Of a DNA stretch of 64,000 nucleotides, positions 51,470 through 59,198 are shown one piece after another (the first letter of the stretch is position 1; each line of letters begins with the position of its first letter). The position numbers and the translations under genes are program-made. A model generated the notes under the pieces. The model made no database searches. It was given only the letters and a program-made list of their open reading frames with translations, and was not told the DNA's origin. Source of the DNA: Zopfochytrium polystomum (taxonomy: Eukaryota > Chytridiomycota > Chytridiomycetes > Chytridiales > Chytridiaceae); the NCBI GenBank assembly GCA_025765615.1, contig JAIVFJ010000184.1:1-64000 (forward strand), written 5' to 3'.

Positions 51470-51650
51470 ATCTGTTTAAAGACCCAGATATCTGGTGGAG
51501 GGTGGATGTCTGGACTATGTCAGCGGATTTGGGCAGATATTTGGTCCTTTTGCATATCAGTGACTGGGAATTATCTGTGAGGCAGATGTGGGCAGAAACC
51601 ATATCTGTCCACCATATCTGCCAGAGGTTTGGAGCAGATCTGGCAGAGGT
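51470..51650. other. Cluster of CAGATAT/ATATCTG motifs
   Basis: At least eight occurrences of CAGAT or its complement with AT/TG extensions are crowded in 180 bp, several in opposite orientation. Function is not known. No gene lies here. Confidence 0.4.
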
Positions 51651-51804
51651 CCGGTCTCCACTTTTGTTAGGCAAAACTGACTGGTTAGCAGCAAGAGGCA
51701 CAAGACGGACCTGAACCTATTGTGACTGTCAGATATTGTTCTCACGATGCCCATGGGAGAGCGAGTCACCATCAATGTTATGAATCACCCTCTGGAAACC
51801 TCTG

Positions 51805-51902
51805 GAACCTTCTAGAACATTCCTTCATGGAACCTTCTGGAACCTTCTGGAACCTTCTAGAACATTCCTTCATGGAACCTTGTGGAACCTTCTGGAACCT
51901 TC
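51805..51902 (+). promoter_or_regulatory. Heat-shock-element array in the LTR
   Basis: Perfect GAAnnTTCnnGAA phasing runs through 51805-51822 (4 units), 51830-51867 (8 units) and 51885-51902 (4 units). Hsf1 trimers bind three or more inverted nGAAn units. An extra GAA-TTC pair lies near 51972. Confidence 0.8.
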
Positions 51903-52012
51903 TTTGCTTTCCTGACTTGTCTTGTTGTCATTGGTATCATTGGTATCATTGTATTACTAATTGCTCTTTCTGGAACTTTCTTGGAGTCTTGACAAGGAAC
52001 ACTCTCAAAAGG

Positions 52013-52019
52013 TATAAAA
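52013..52019 (+). promoter_or_regulatory. Element 2 TATA box
   Basis: TATAAAA, 33 nt before the predicted start at 52046. Confidence 0.8.
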
Positions 52020-52045
52020 GGGGGATGGGGGACCTGTCCCATCCC

Positions 52046-52143
52046 TCAAGTGAATTATTGTTTCCAATACAATCATCACTCCTCTCAGTTCCTTGTCTGC
52101 CTTGTCCTGTCCTGCCCTGTTCCTGACATCATAATTCACTTGA
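52046..52143 (+). other. Self-priming pair: RNA 5' end (52046-52058) and PBS (52131-52143)
   Basis: TCAAGTGAATTAT at 52046-52058 is the exact reverse complement of ATAATTCACTTGA at 52131-52143. The PBS starts 2 nt past the LTR end. The first segment is at the expected TSS distance from the TATA box. This matches the Tf1/sushi self-primed reverse transcription layout. No tRNA-type PBS (TGG...) is present. Confidence 0.82.
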
Positions 52144-52168
52144 CCCTCTCCCACTACTCTCTGCCATC

Positions 52169-53092
52169 ATGTCTGACCCAAACAACACCTTCCCTGATGC
52201 AACTGCCTTCCAAGCCTTGATGGACCAATTACAAGCCCTCTCAAGACAGACACACCAACTTCAAGAACAAGTCCTTCACCAGCAGCACCAGCTTCAACAA
52301 CAACTTCACCAACAAGAACATCAAGCTCTTCCCCTGCCTCAAGCCAACCAAGCAAGAGAGCCCAAGGTTCCCAGCCCTGACAAGTTCACTGGGCTGGCCA
52401 AAGACCTTAGGAACTTCATGGCCACTGTGGAGAATGTCATCCTTCTCCAACCTTCAAGATTTCCCAGTGAGCAAGTCAAGGTTCTTTTCACAAGCACCCT
52501 CCTGTCTGGTCAAGCTCAATCATGGTACAGATCTCTCCCAAGCACACCCACCACCCTGCAAGAGCTCTGGGAGGGGCTGGAAGCTACCTTTGGTGACCCC
52601 TACGCATCTTGGACAGCAAGATCCAAGCTCAAGCATATCAAGCAAGGAAAGCAATCTTGTGTGGCCTACACCAACCAATTCAAGCAACTAGCCAGAGACT
52701 GTGGATACAATGATGCAGCTCTGATGGAGCTGTACCATGATGGTCTCCATGAGTCTATCCAAGACATGCTCTCCCAGTCTCTGCACATCCCTGAGACCTT
52801 GGAAGAGTACATTCTCCTTGCCATCAAGATTGACAACAGACTCTACTCCAAGAGGCTGAAGCAAAGACAAGTAGGAACTACATCAAGACCTACCCCAGTT
52901 CCTCAAGCTCTTACAGTTCCTGAACCCATGCAAGTGGATGCAGTTGAGACACTTCCTAAGGGTCCTCTGAGCCAAGAGGAGAAAACAAGGAGGGCCCAAC
53001 AGGGACTGTGTTTTTACTGTGGCTCCAAGGAGCATGCTGTCAAGGACTGCCCAAGGAAGAAGCACCCAAACTCCCAGGTCCAGGCTCACTGA
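52169..53092 (+). CDS. Element 2 Gag
   Basis: 307 aa. A Gln/His coiled region (residues about 25-55) leads into a retrotransposon Gag domain (FTGLAKDLRNFMATVENVIL ... LWEGLEATFGDPYASWTAR ... SCVAYTNQFKQLARDCGYND). A CCHC knuckle CFYCGSKEHAVKDC lies at the C-terminus, inside the overlap with pol. Confidence 0.93.
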   Translation: MSDPNNTFPDATAFQALMDQLQALSRQTHQLQEQVLHQQHQLQQQLHQQEHQALPLPQANQAREPKVPSPDKFTGLAKDLRNFMATVENVILLQPSRFPSEQVKVLFTSTLLSGQAQSWYRSLPSTPTTLQELWEGLEATFGDPYASWTARSKLKHIKQGKQSCVAYTNQFKQLARDCGYNDAALMELYHDGLHESIQDMLSQSLHIPETLEEYILLAIKIDNRLYSKRLKQRQVGTTSRPTPVPQALTVPEPMQVDAVETLPKGPLSQEEKTRRAQQGLCFYCGSKEHAVKDCPRKKHPNSQVQAH

Positions 53093-56000
53093 GGGGCAAT
53101 TCCCTGGACCCTCCTCCAAGCTGCCCCTGTTTCATCACCACCACCAGCACCACAAACACCTCAGATTCCAAGCCCCACCAACTCACCATGGATGTCAAGA
53201 TTCAACTCTCACCCAAGTCAACCATCACAACCAAGGCCCTTATAGACTCTGGATCATCCTGCAACATCATTGATGCCACCCTTGCCAAGTCTTGTGCCAT
53301 TCCTACGATCAAGAAATCCACACCCCTCAAGGTCCACTTTGCCAATCATGCTCTGTTCAAGGAAATCAGCCATGAAACCAAGCTAAACCTCCACATCCAA
53401 GACTTTCCACCATCCATGGTCAATCTGGAAGTATTGGATCTTGGCTCACCCACATTCTCTGTCATCCTGGGATTACCATGGCTGCAAGCCCAGAACCCTG
53501 CCATTGATTGGGTCACTGGTCAAGTCCAACCTCCACCAATTGGAACAGTCACCCAAAACTCAAGTCAAGCCCCCAAGTCTCATGCTCTCAAGCCCTTGAT
53601 TCAAGATTCACAGCCAGCCAAGACTCCAGTTCCACAGTTCACAGTTCACAGTCAAGATTCAAGTAGAGCTCATAGAGCTCACAGTCATGGCCATGACTCT
53701 TGTTCACAGAACCCACAGTCAAAGATTCAAGTACCACAGTTCACAGTCCACATTCAAGATTCAAGTTCCACAGCTCACAGTCTTTGCCAAGAACAGAACT
53801 CTCAGTCAAAGATTCAAGAATCACAGTTCCCAGTCAAGAATTCAAGCCCCACTGCTGAGGAGCACGACAACCTGGACCCATCAGACCTTTTGCTGGCATC
53901 CAAGCTACCAAAAGAATATCTCCCTTATGCTGATGTGTTTTCCAAGACCAAGGCAGACCTGCTACCAGCTCAGAGGCCTTATGACTGTGAAATCCCACTC
54001 AAGGATGAAACTTGCAGCCCACCTTTCAAGCCACTGTACCACCTCTCTCCACCAGAAGCCAAGGCCCTCCAAGAATACATTGAAGAAATGCTGAACAAGG
54101 GATTCATCCAACCTTCCAAGTCACCAGCTGGAGCTCCCATCTTTTTTGTCAAGAAGAAGGATGGGGGACTGAGACCCTGTGTGGACTACAGAGATCTCAA
54201 TGAGATGACAGTCAAGAACCGCTATCCACTGCCTCTCATCTCTGAATTACTGGACAAACTGAGCCATGCAAGGATATTTTCCAAGATTGACCTCAGAGGT
54301 GCCTACAATTTGGTCAGAATTAAGCCCCAGGATCAATGGAAGACTGCCTTCAGATGCAAATACGGTCACTTTGAGTACTTGGTTATGCCCTTTGGACTTA
54401 CCAATGCTCCAGCTATTTTCCAAGGCATGATGAATGACATCTTCAGGGATATTCTGGACCTTTTTGTCATTGTCTACCTGGATGATATCCTGGTATTTTC
54501 ATCTGACACTGCAAGCCATATGGGACATGTCAAGACTGTCTTGGAGAGACTCAGACAGCATCACCTCTATGCAAAGCTGGAGAAGTGTGAATTCCACAAG
54601 ACCTCCATTGAGTTTTTGGGGTTCATTGTGTCTGACAAAGGGATCTCCATGGCACCAGACAAGATCCAAACTATTCTTGAATGGAAGGCTCCAAATTCCA
54701 TCAAGGATGTTCAAAGCTTCCTTGGATTTTGCAACTTCTACAGAACCTTCATTGCCAACTATTCTGCCATAGCCAAGCCTCTCACTGATCTCACCAAGAA
54801 GACCACCAAGTTTGAATGGACCCCAGCAGCAGAGCAAGCCTGGCTAGCTCTTAAGACAGCAACCACAAGTGCACCACTCCTTAAGCATGTGGATCCCTTG
54901 CTTCCCTTCACCTTGGAAACTGATGCCTCAGACTATGCCCTTGGCGCTGTTCTGTCCCAGCCAAGCTCTCAGGAACCCTCTGCTCCTCTGCATCCAGTGG
55001 CATATTACTCCAGGAAGCTGAACAGTGCTGAGTGTAACTACACAGTCCATGACAAGGAGTTGCTTGCAATTGTGGAAGCATTCAAATTCTGGAGACACTA
55101 CTTGGCTGGTTCTAAAGGCATCTCTGTCTATTCTGATCACAAGAACCTCACCTTCTTCAGGGCAAGGAGGTTGCTCAAGCAGAGGCATGCCAGGTGGGCT
55201 GAACTGCTCTCTGAGTATGACTTTAAGCTGTGCTATTCTCCTGGCCACCTTAACACTGTGGCTGATGCCCTGTCAAGAAGAACAGACCTTGCACCTGAAG
55301 GGGGAGATGGTTTCACCCCACCATCCAAGACACACCTTTCATTGCTTCCTGACAGTGTGTGGGCCCATGCTATTTCCAAGGACCCCAAGCCTCACAAGAT
55401 TCAAATCAGCCAAGAAGAGGAAAAACTTGAGATACTCAAGACAAGGCATGACGCAGCAACAGCTGGACACCCAGGAGAGCACAAGACATATGAGCTTGTT
55501 TCCAGAGACTTCTACTGGCCAGGCATGAGGAAGTACATCAAGAACTATGTCAGCAGCTGTGAAACCTGTCAAAGAAACAAATCCAGCAGACACAAGCCCT
55601 ATGGACTTCTGGAGCCCCTCCCAATTGCCATCAGCCCTTGGTCATCAATATCCATGGACTTCATTGTGAAACTGCCCCCATCCCATGGATTTGACTCTAT
55701 CCTTGTTGTCATCTGCAGAAGGACAAAGTTGGCCCATTTCATCCCCTGCACTGAGAATATAGATGCACAAGGAACAGCAGACCTGTTTTTGCAGCACATA
55801 TTCAGGCTCCATGGGCTGCCTCAGTCAATCGTCAGTGACAGAGGACCACAGTTCAGATCTCAATTTTGGAAAGCACTCACAGCAGCCCTTGGAATCAAGT
55901 CTCAACTGTCAACTGCTTATCACCCTCAGACTGATGGACAAACAGAAAGAACAAACCAGACTCTGGAGCAGTATTTGAGGTGCTATGTCAGCTATCAACA

Positions 56001-56727
56001 GGATGATTGGCCCACCCTCCTTCCGCTGGCAGAATTTGCTCTCAACAATTCTCTCCACTCAAGCACCCAGCTATCTCCTTTCTTTGCAACCTATGGCTTC
56101 AATCCAAGAGGAGATCTTCTGGGACAAGAGACCCTATCCAATGTCCAAGCTCCTGCTGCGGCTTCACACTTACATAAGCTCAAGATCATCAGCACCTTCC
56201 TGGACTCCACCCTGAAGCAAGCCCAAGAAGATGCCTCAAGATTTGCCAACACTCACAGAATGGACCATGACCTTGCTGTGGGTCAGCAAGTTTGGCTTCT
56301 GAGGAAGAACTTGCAGACCAAAAGACCAAGTCCCAAGCTAGACAACCTCAAGTTGGGTCCTTTCAAGATCTTGGAGCAAATCAATCCAGTCACCTTCAAG
56401 CTGGATCTCCCTGCATCCATGAAGATCCACCCAGTTTTCCATGTCAGCCTTTTAGAGAAGTTTGTGGCCAATTCCATTCCAGGCAGAGTTGTTCCTCCTC
56501 CTCCTCCAGTTGAGGTAGAAGGTGAAGAGGAATTTGAGGTTGAACAAATCTTGGATGCCAAGTGGTTTGGAAGAACACTCAAGTTCCTTGTTAAGTGGAA
56601 AGGTTACTCAGATGCTGACAACACCTGGGAGCCTGAGTCAAACCTCACTCACTGCCAAGACCTTCTGCTCGAGTTCAAGACCAGGTACCCCACCAAGTTG
56701 CAGAAGAGGCCTAAAAGGGGGAGATGA
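53008..56727 (+). CDS. Element 2 Pol with chromodomain
   Basis: The open pol frame starts within gag (1239 codons). Protease has IDSGSSCNIID. RT has IDLRGAYNLV, MPFGLTNAPA and VYLDDILVFS. RNase H has LETDASDYALGAVLSQ. Integrase has HHCC (HPGEHKTYE ... CETCQRN) and a D-D-E core (SMDFIVKLP, VSDRGPQF, YHPQTDGQTER). The C-terminal chromodomain FEVEQILDAKW ... LKFLVKWKGYSDADNTWEPE is well preserved with its aromatic residues. It is followed by a basic tail and stop at 56727, abutting the LTR. The frame is undamaged. Confidence 0.96.
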   Translation: MFLLWLQGACCQGLPKEEAPKLPGPGSLRGNSLDPPPSCPCFITTTSTTNTSDSKPHQLTMDVKIQLSPKSTITTKALIDSGSSCNIIDATLAKSCAIPTIKKSTPLKVHFANHALFKEISHETKLNLHIQDFPPSMVNLEVLDLGSPTFSVILGLPWLQAQNPAIDWVTGQVQPPPIGTVTQNSSQAPKSHALKPLIQDSQPAKTPVPQFTVHSQDSSRAHRAHSHGHDSCSQNPQSKIQVPQFTVHIQDSSSTAHSLCQEQNSQSKIQESQFPVKNSSPTAEEHDNLDPSDLLLASKLPKEYLPYADVFSKTKADLLPAQRPYDCEIPLKDETCSPPFKPLYHLSPPEAKALQEYIEEMLNKGFIQPSKSPAGAPIFFVKKKDGGLRPCVDYRDLNEMTVKNRYPLPLISELLDKLSHARIFSKIDLRGAYNLVRIKPQDQWKTAFRCKYGHFEYLVMPFGLTNAPAIFQGMMNDIFRDILDLFVIVYLDDILVFSSDTASHMGHVKTVLERLRQHHLYAKLEKCEFHKTSIEFLGFIVSDKGISMAPDKIQTILEWKAPNSIKDVQSFLGFCNFYRTFIANYSAIAKPLTDLTKKTTKFEWTPAAEQAWLALKTATTSAPLLKHVDPLLPFTLETDASDYALGAVLSQPSSQEPSAPLHPVAYYSRKLNSAECNYTVHDKELLAIVEAFKFWRHYLAGSKGISVYSDHKNLTFFRARRLLKQRHARWAELLSEYDFKLCYSPGHLNTVADALSRRTDLAPEGGDGFTPPSKTHLSLLPDSVWAHAISKDPKPHKIQISQEEEKLEILKTRHDAATAGHPGEHKTYELVSRDFYWPGMRKYIKNYVSSCETCQRNKSSRHKPYGLLEPLPIAISPWSSISMDFIVKLPPSHGFDSILVVICRRTKLAHFIPCTENIDAQGTADLFLQHIFRLHGLPQSIVSDRGPQFRSQFWKALTAALGIKSQLSTAYHPQTDGQTERTNQTLEQYLRCYVSYQQDDWPTLLPLAEFALNNSLHSSTQLSPFFATYGFNPRGDLLGQETLSNVQAPAAASHLHKLKIISTFLDSTLKQAQEDASRFANTHRMDHDLAVGQQVWLLRKNLQTKRPSPKLDNLKLGPFKILEQINPVTFKLDLPASMKIHPVFHVSLLEKFVANSIPGRVVPPPPPVEVEGEEEFEVEQILDAKWFGRTLKFLVKWKGYSDADNTWEPESNLTHCQDLLLEFKTRYPTKLQKRPKRGR
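53065..53071 (+). promoter_or_regulatory. Predicted -1 frameshift site C CCA AAC
   Basis: CAC CCA AAC in gag phase fits X XXY YYZ. A slip gives CCC AAA CTC CCA and enters the open pol frame 22 nt before the gag stop. Confidence 0.6.
56713..56727 (+). other. Element 2 polypurine tract
   Basis: AAAAGGGGGAGATGA ends directly at the 3' LTR. It is the primer site for second-strand synthesis and overlaps the last pol codons. Confidence 0.8.
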
Positions 56728-57080
56728 TGTTATGAATCACCCTCTGGAAACCTCTGGAACCTTCTAGAACATTCCTTCATGGAACCTTCTGGAACCTTCT
56801 GGAACCTTCTAGAACATTCCTTCATGGAACCTTGTGGAACCTTCTGGAACCTTCTTTGCTTTCCTGACTTGTCTTGTTGTCATTGGTATCATTGGTATCA
56901 TTGTATTACTAATTGCTCTTTCTGGAACTTTCTTGGAGTCTTGACAAGGAACACTCTCAAAAGGTATAAAAGGGGGATGGGGGACCTGTCCCATCCCTCA
57001 AGTGAATTATTGTTTCCAATACAATCATCACTCCTCTCAGTTCCTTGTCTGCCTTGTCCTGTCCTGCCCTGTTCCTGACA
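56728..57080 (+). repeat. Element 2 3' LTR
   Basis: 353 bp, no difference from the 5' LTR noticed. The same HSE runs lie at an offset of 4952. Confidence 0.95.
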
Positions 57081-57085
57081 ATCAA

Positions 57086-57601
57086 TGCAGACATGGGCAC
57101 TGGCTTGCGCTGATGACAAATACTCCGAGTATTAAGTGGAACGGAAACCAAGTGTCAACAGTTTTCCTCCTCCTCTGCTCAAGCAGATAATATAGGAGAG
57201 GTTTTTACCCTGTGCCGGTCAACCTTGCCTAGCAACTATTACAGTGTGCATATCATCATTATGTATCAATAATTCAAAACAGAGGTTTTTTTTTCTTTCT
57301 CTCCAAGTTGGGGAGACGGACCACCCACAAACACACATCTCCACTTCATTCACTCCTTCCACACTCACTCAGAGTAGACTGTTTACAACTTTCTCAGATG
57401 TCAGCCTTAAAGGAAGCTGTTCTCCAGCACTGCCCATTGATTGTGTGCATACTCCAGAACTGTGTTCAAGTCATACCACTTGCACTTAATCAGGAAAGCA
57501 GTTTTGGTTTTTTAAGAATCAGGCTCCTATTTGTTTACTTGGCTAAACTTTGTTGTCGTTCTTCCCACAACATTTCGCAAACTCCATGAAGTGACTGCAC
57601 T
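57086..57601. other. Intergenic region
   Basis: Right flank of element 2, upstream of tRNA-Val. No gene is recognised. Confidence 0.4.
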
Positions 57602-57675
57602 GGTCACATGGTGTAGTTGGTTATCACGTCTGTCTAACACACAGACGGTCTCCAGTTCGAGTCTGGATGTGACCA
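57602..57675 (+). tRNA. tRNA-Val (AAC)
   Basis: The 74-nt cloverleaf has acceptor GGTCACA/TGTGACC, anticodon stem TCTGT/ACAGA with loop CTAACAC, T-loop TTCGAGT, discriminator A and no intron. Confidence 0.95.
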
Positions 57676-58663
57676 AGTTCTCCCTTTCTTGTCCAAGCTC
57701 TACTGTCTGTTTGTGGTGTTTGTGCTGTTGGCAAAAGATTGGGGGCTGGGCTGGTGAAGGGGTCTTGTGTGGGTTTCAGTTTCCAAATCAGGAAGGTGAC
57801 TCCAGAGCCCTAAAAAGGTATTGGACAGACAGTGTGTTGAGGGCACAGGCCTACTGTGTGTCAGGCAACAATTCTACCACTGAACCCACTGTTGTGCAAT
57901 GCCAATGAATGTTGCAAATACCCAGTGTTACTCTGTTGACTAGTCTCTCACCTTCTCCAATGCATTTTCCAGAAAGAACAGCAAAGTTGGTCAGTTTGCT
58001 CAGAGTGGACCACACCTGCAGCATTACATGACTAGAACTTTGTTCCAAAAAGTTCCATTATAAACACTCTGGTCTTTGTTTTCAAGAGCCCACCTGGTGG
58101 GGGGTCAATTTCAAGGAGAGAAAGCCTGATCCTTCCCACGTGAGGCTCCAGCATGACGCACCTCAGGTGTAATTGTGTCCTCCCCATGACCAGAAAAAAG
58201 GGACAAATATTGCTACTTCGTTTAAAGGGTTGCTGTGTGCAGATTGTGATCAACGCAGCGCAGAAAACAAAAAGGGGGGTCTGTTGGTTTGTCCGGAAAA
58301 ACTTTTCCCATTTTGTTTGAACAGCAATCCAAGCGTGACAGTTTTTGATATGCTGAAAGGCAGCAAAGAATAAGATAAAAAGGTTTCTTTTCTTTTTTGT
58401 CCCGATCTTTGTCAGGTCAGTCTCCTGCGTTCCCAAATTGCTTTTTGCATTTAGTTTTGCCCATAAAAACAGTCAAAAACAAGAAAAGTCTCGCCTTAGA
58501 GGTTGAACCACTCTTGCCACTGCCACTTTTGATCATTTTAGCTCTGAAACAAGCTCTGTCTGTGGGCTCTGCTGAAGTTGTTTTTTTTTTTTTTTCTGGA
58601 AAGAGGATCTGATGCGAAGTTTTGTCCACAAACATGGTCGTTACAGTTTGCTGCCCAGGGCAT

Positions 58664-58735
58664 GGCTGCATAGTGTAGGGGTTATCACATCAGATTTTGA
58701 TTCTGGGACCCCCGGTTCATTTCCACATTCAATTA
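58664..58735 (+). pseudogene. tRNA-Gln (TTG)-like pseudogene
   Basis: The 5' two-thirds resemble tRNA-Gln: GGCTGCATAGTG, a D-arm with GGTTATCAC, and stem TCAGA/TCTGG with loop TTTTGAT. The T-stem and 3' acceptor do not pair. Confidence 0.6.
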
Positions 58736-58777
58736 GTGGCACCAGGGGGGGGGGTGTGGGAAAAGGGAAAATCAATA

Positions 58778-59196
58778 GGGGTTGTCAAACCCCCCTCTTT
58801 TTTGTTGGGAACAGACAAACAAAACGTTGCACAATTTTTCCGCCACCGTTGCAAACTGCCTTTTTGGACCCATCAAAACGTTTCTTTTGCGGAAAGCTCC
58901 TTGCGAGGAGCTTTCGTTGGAAAGACTTTCGTTGCAAACCAGCATTGTTTATCATGTTTTGTTTCCCATTTTTGGAAGGTTGCCGCACATGGAAATCTTT
59001 CCAATAATGGGGGCCTAGGTGGTTTGTCTCTCAGTCTGCCTCTCGTCCTCTCTCCCCTTCTCCATATCCATTGCCATCGCCATCGCCAGGTTTGACCACC
59101 AACTTTCATTTCGTTGGAAACGAAATAAAAAACAGTGCAAAGTGGAATCCATTTCGTTTTAAACCAGTCTGTGCAGGGAAGGGGTTTGACAACCCC
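58778..59196. mobile_element. MITE-like element with TA target duplication
   Basis: The ends GGGGTTGTCAAACCCC (58778-58793) and GGGGTTTGACAACCCC (59181-59196) are exact inverted repeats of each other, each flanked by TA. No coding frame is inside. There is an internal perfect hairpin (AAAGCTCCT-TGCG-AGGAGCTTT, 58893-58914) and a palindrome near 59108-59126. Tc1/mariner-type MITEs use TA sites. Size is 419 bp. Confidence 0.7.
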
Positions 59197-59198
59197 TA

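Larger units (their letters stand above)
51776..52128 (+). repeat. Element 2 5' LTR
   Basis: 353 bp, TGTTATG...CCTGACA. It contains the heat-shock-element array, a TATA box and the predicted RNA start. Confidence 0.95.
51776..57080 (+). mobile_element. Ty3/gypsy chromovirus, complete, Tf1-like self-priming (element 2)
   Basis: 5305 bp. LTRs of 353 bp at 51776-52128 and 56728-57080 look identical. The 5-bp target duplication ATCAA is at 51771-51775 and 57081-57085. It has gag and pol with a -1 shift and a C-terminal chromodomain, which in chromoviruses directs integration to marked chromatin. A self-complementary PBS replaces a tRNA site. All frames are open and it appears very recently inserted. 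Confidence 0.97.

Noticed and set aside
58893..58914. Perfect hairpin considered as a bacterial-type terminator or regulatory RNA
   Set aside because: It lies inside a MITE and there is no gene before it; palindromes are usual in such elements.
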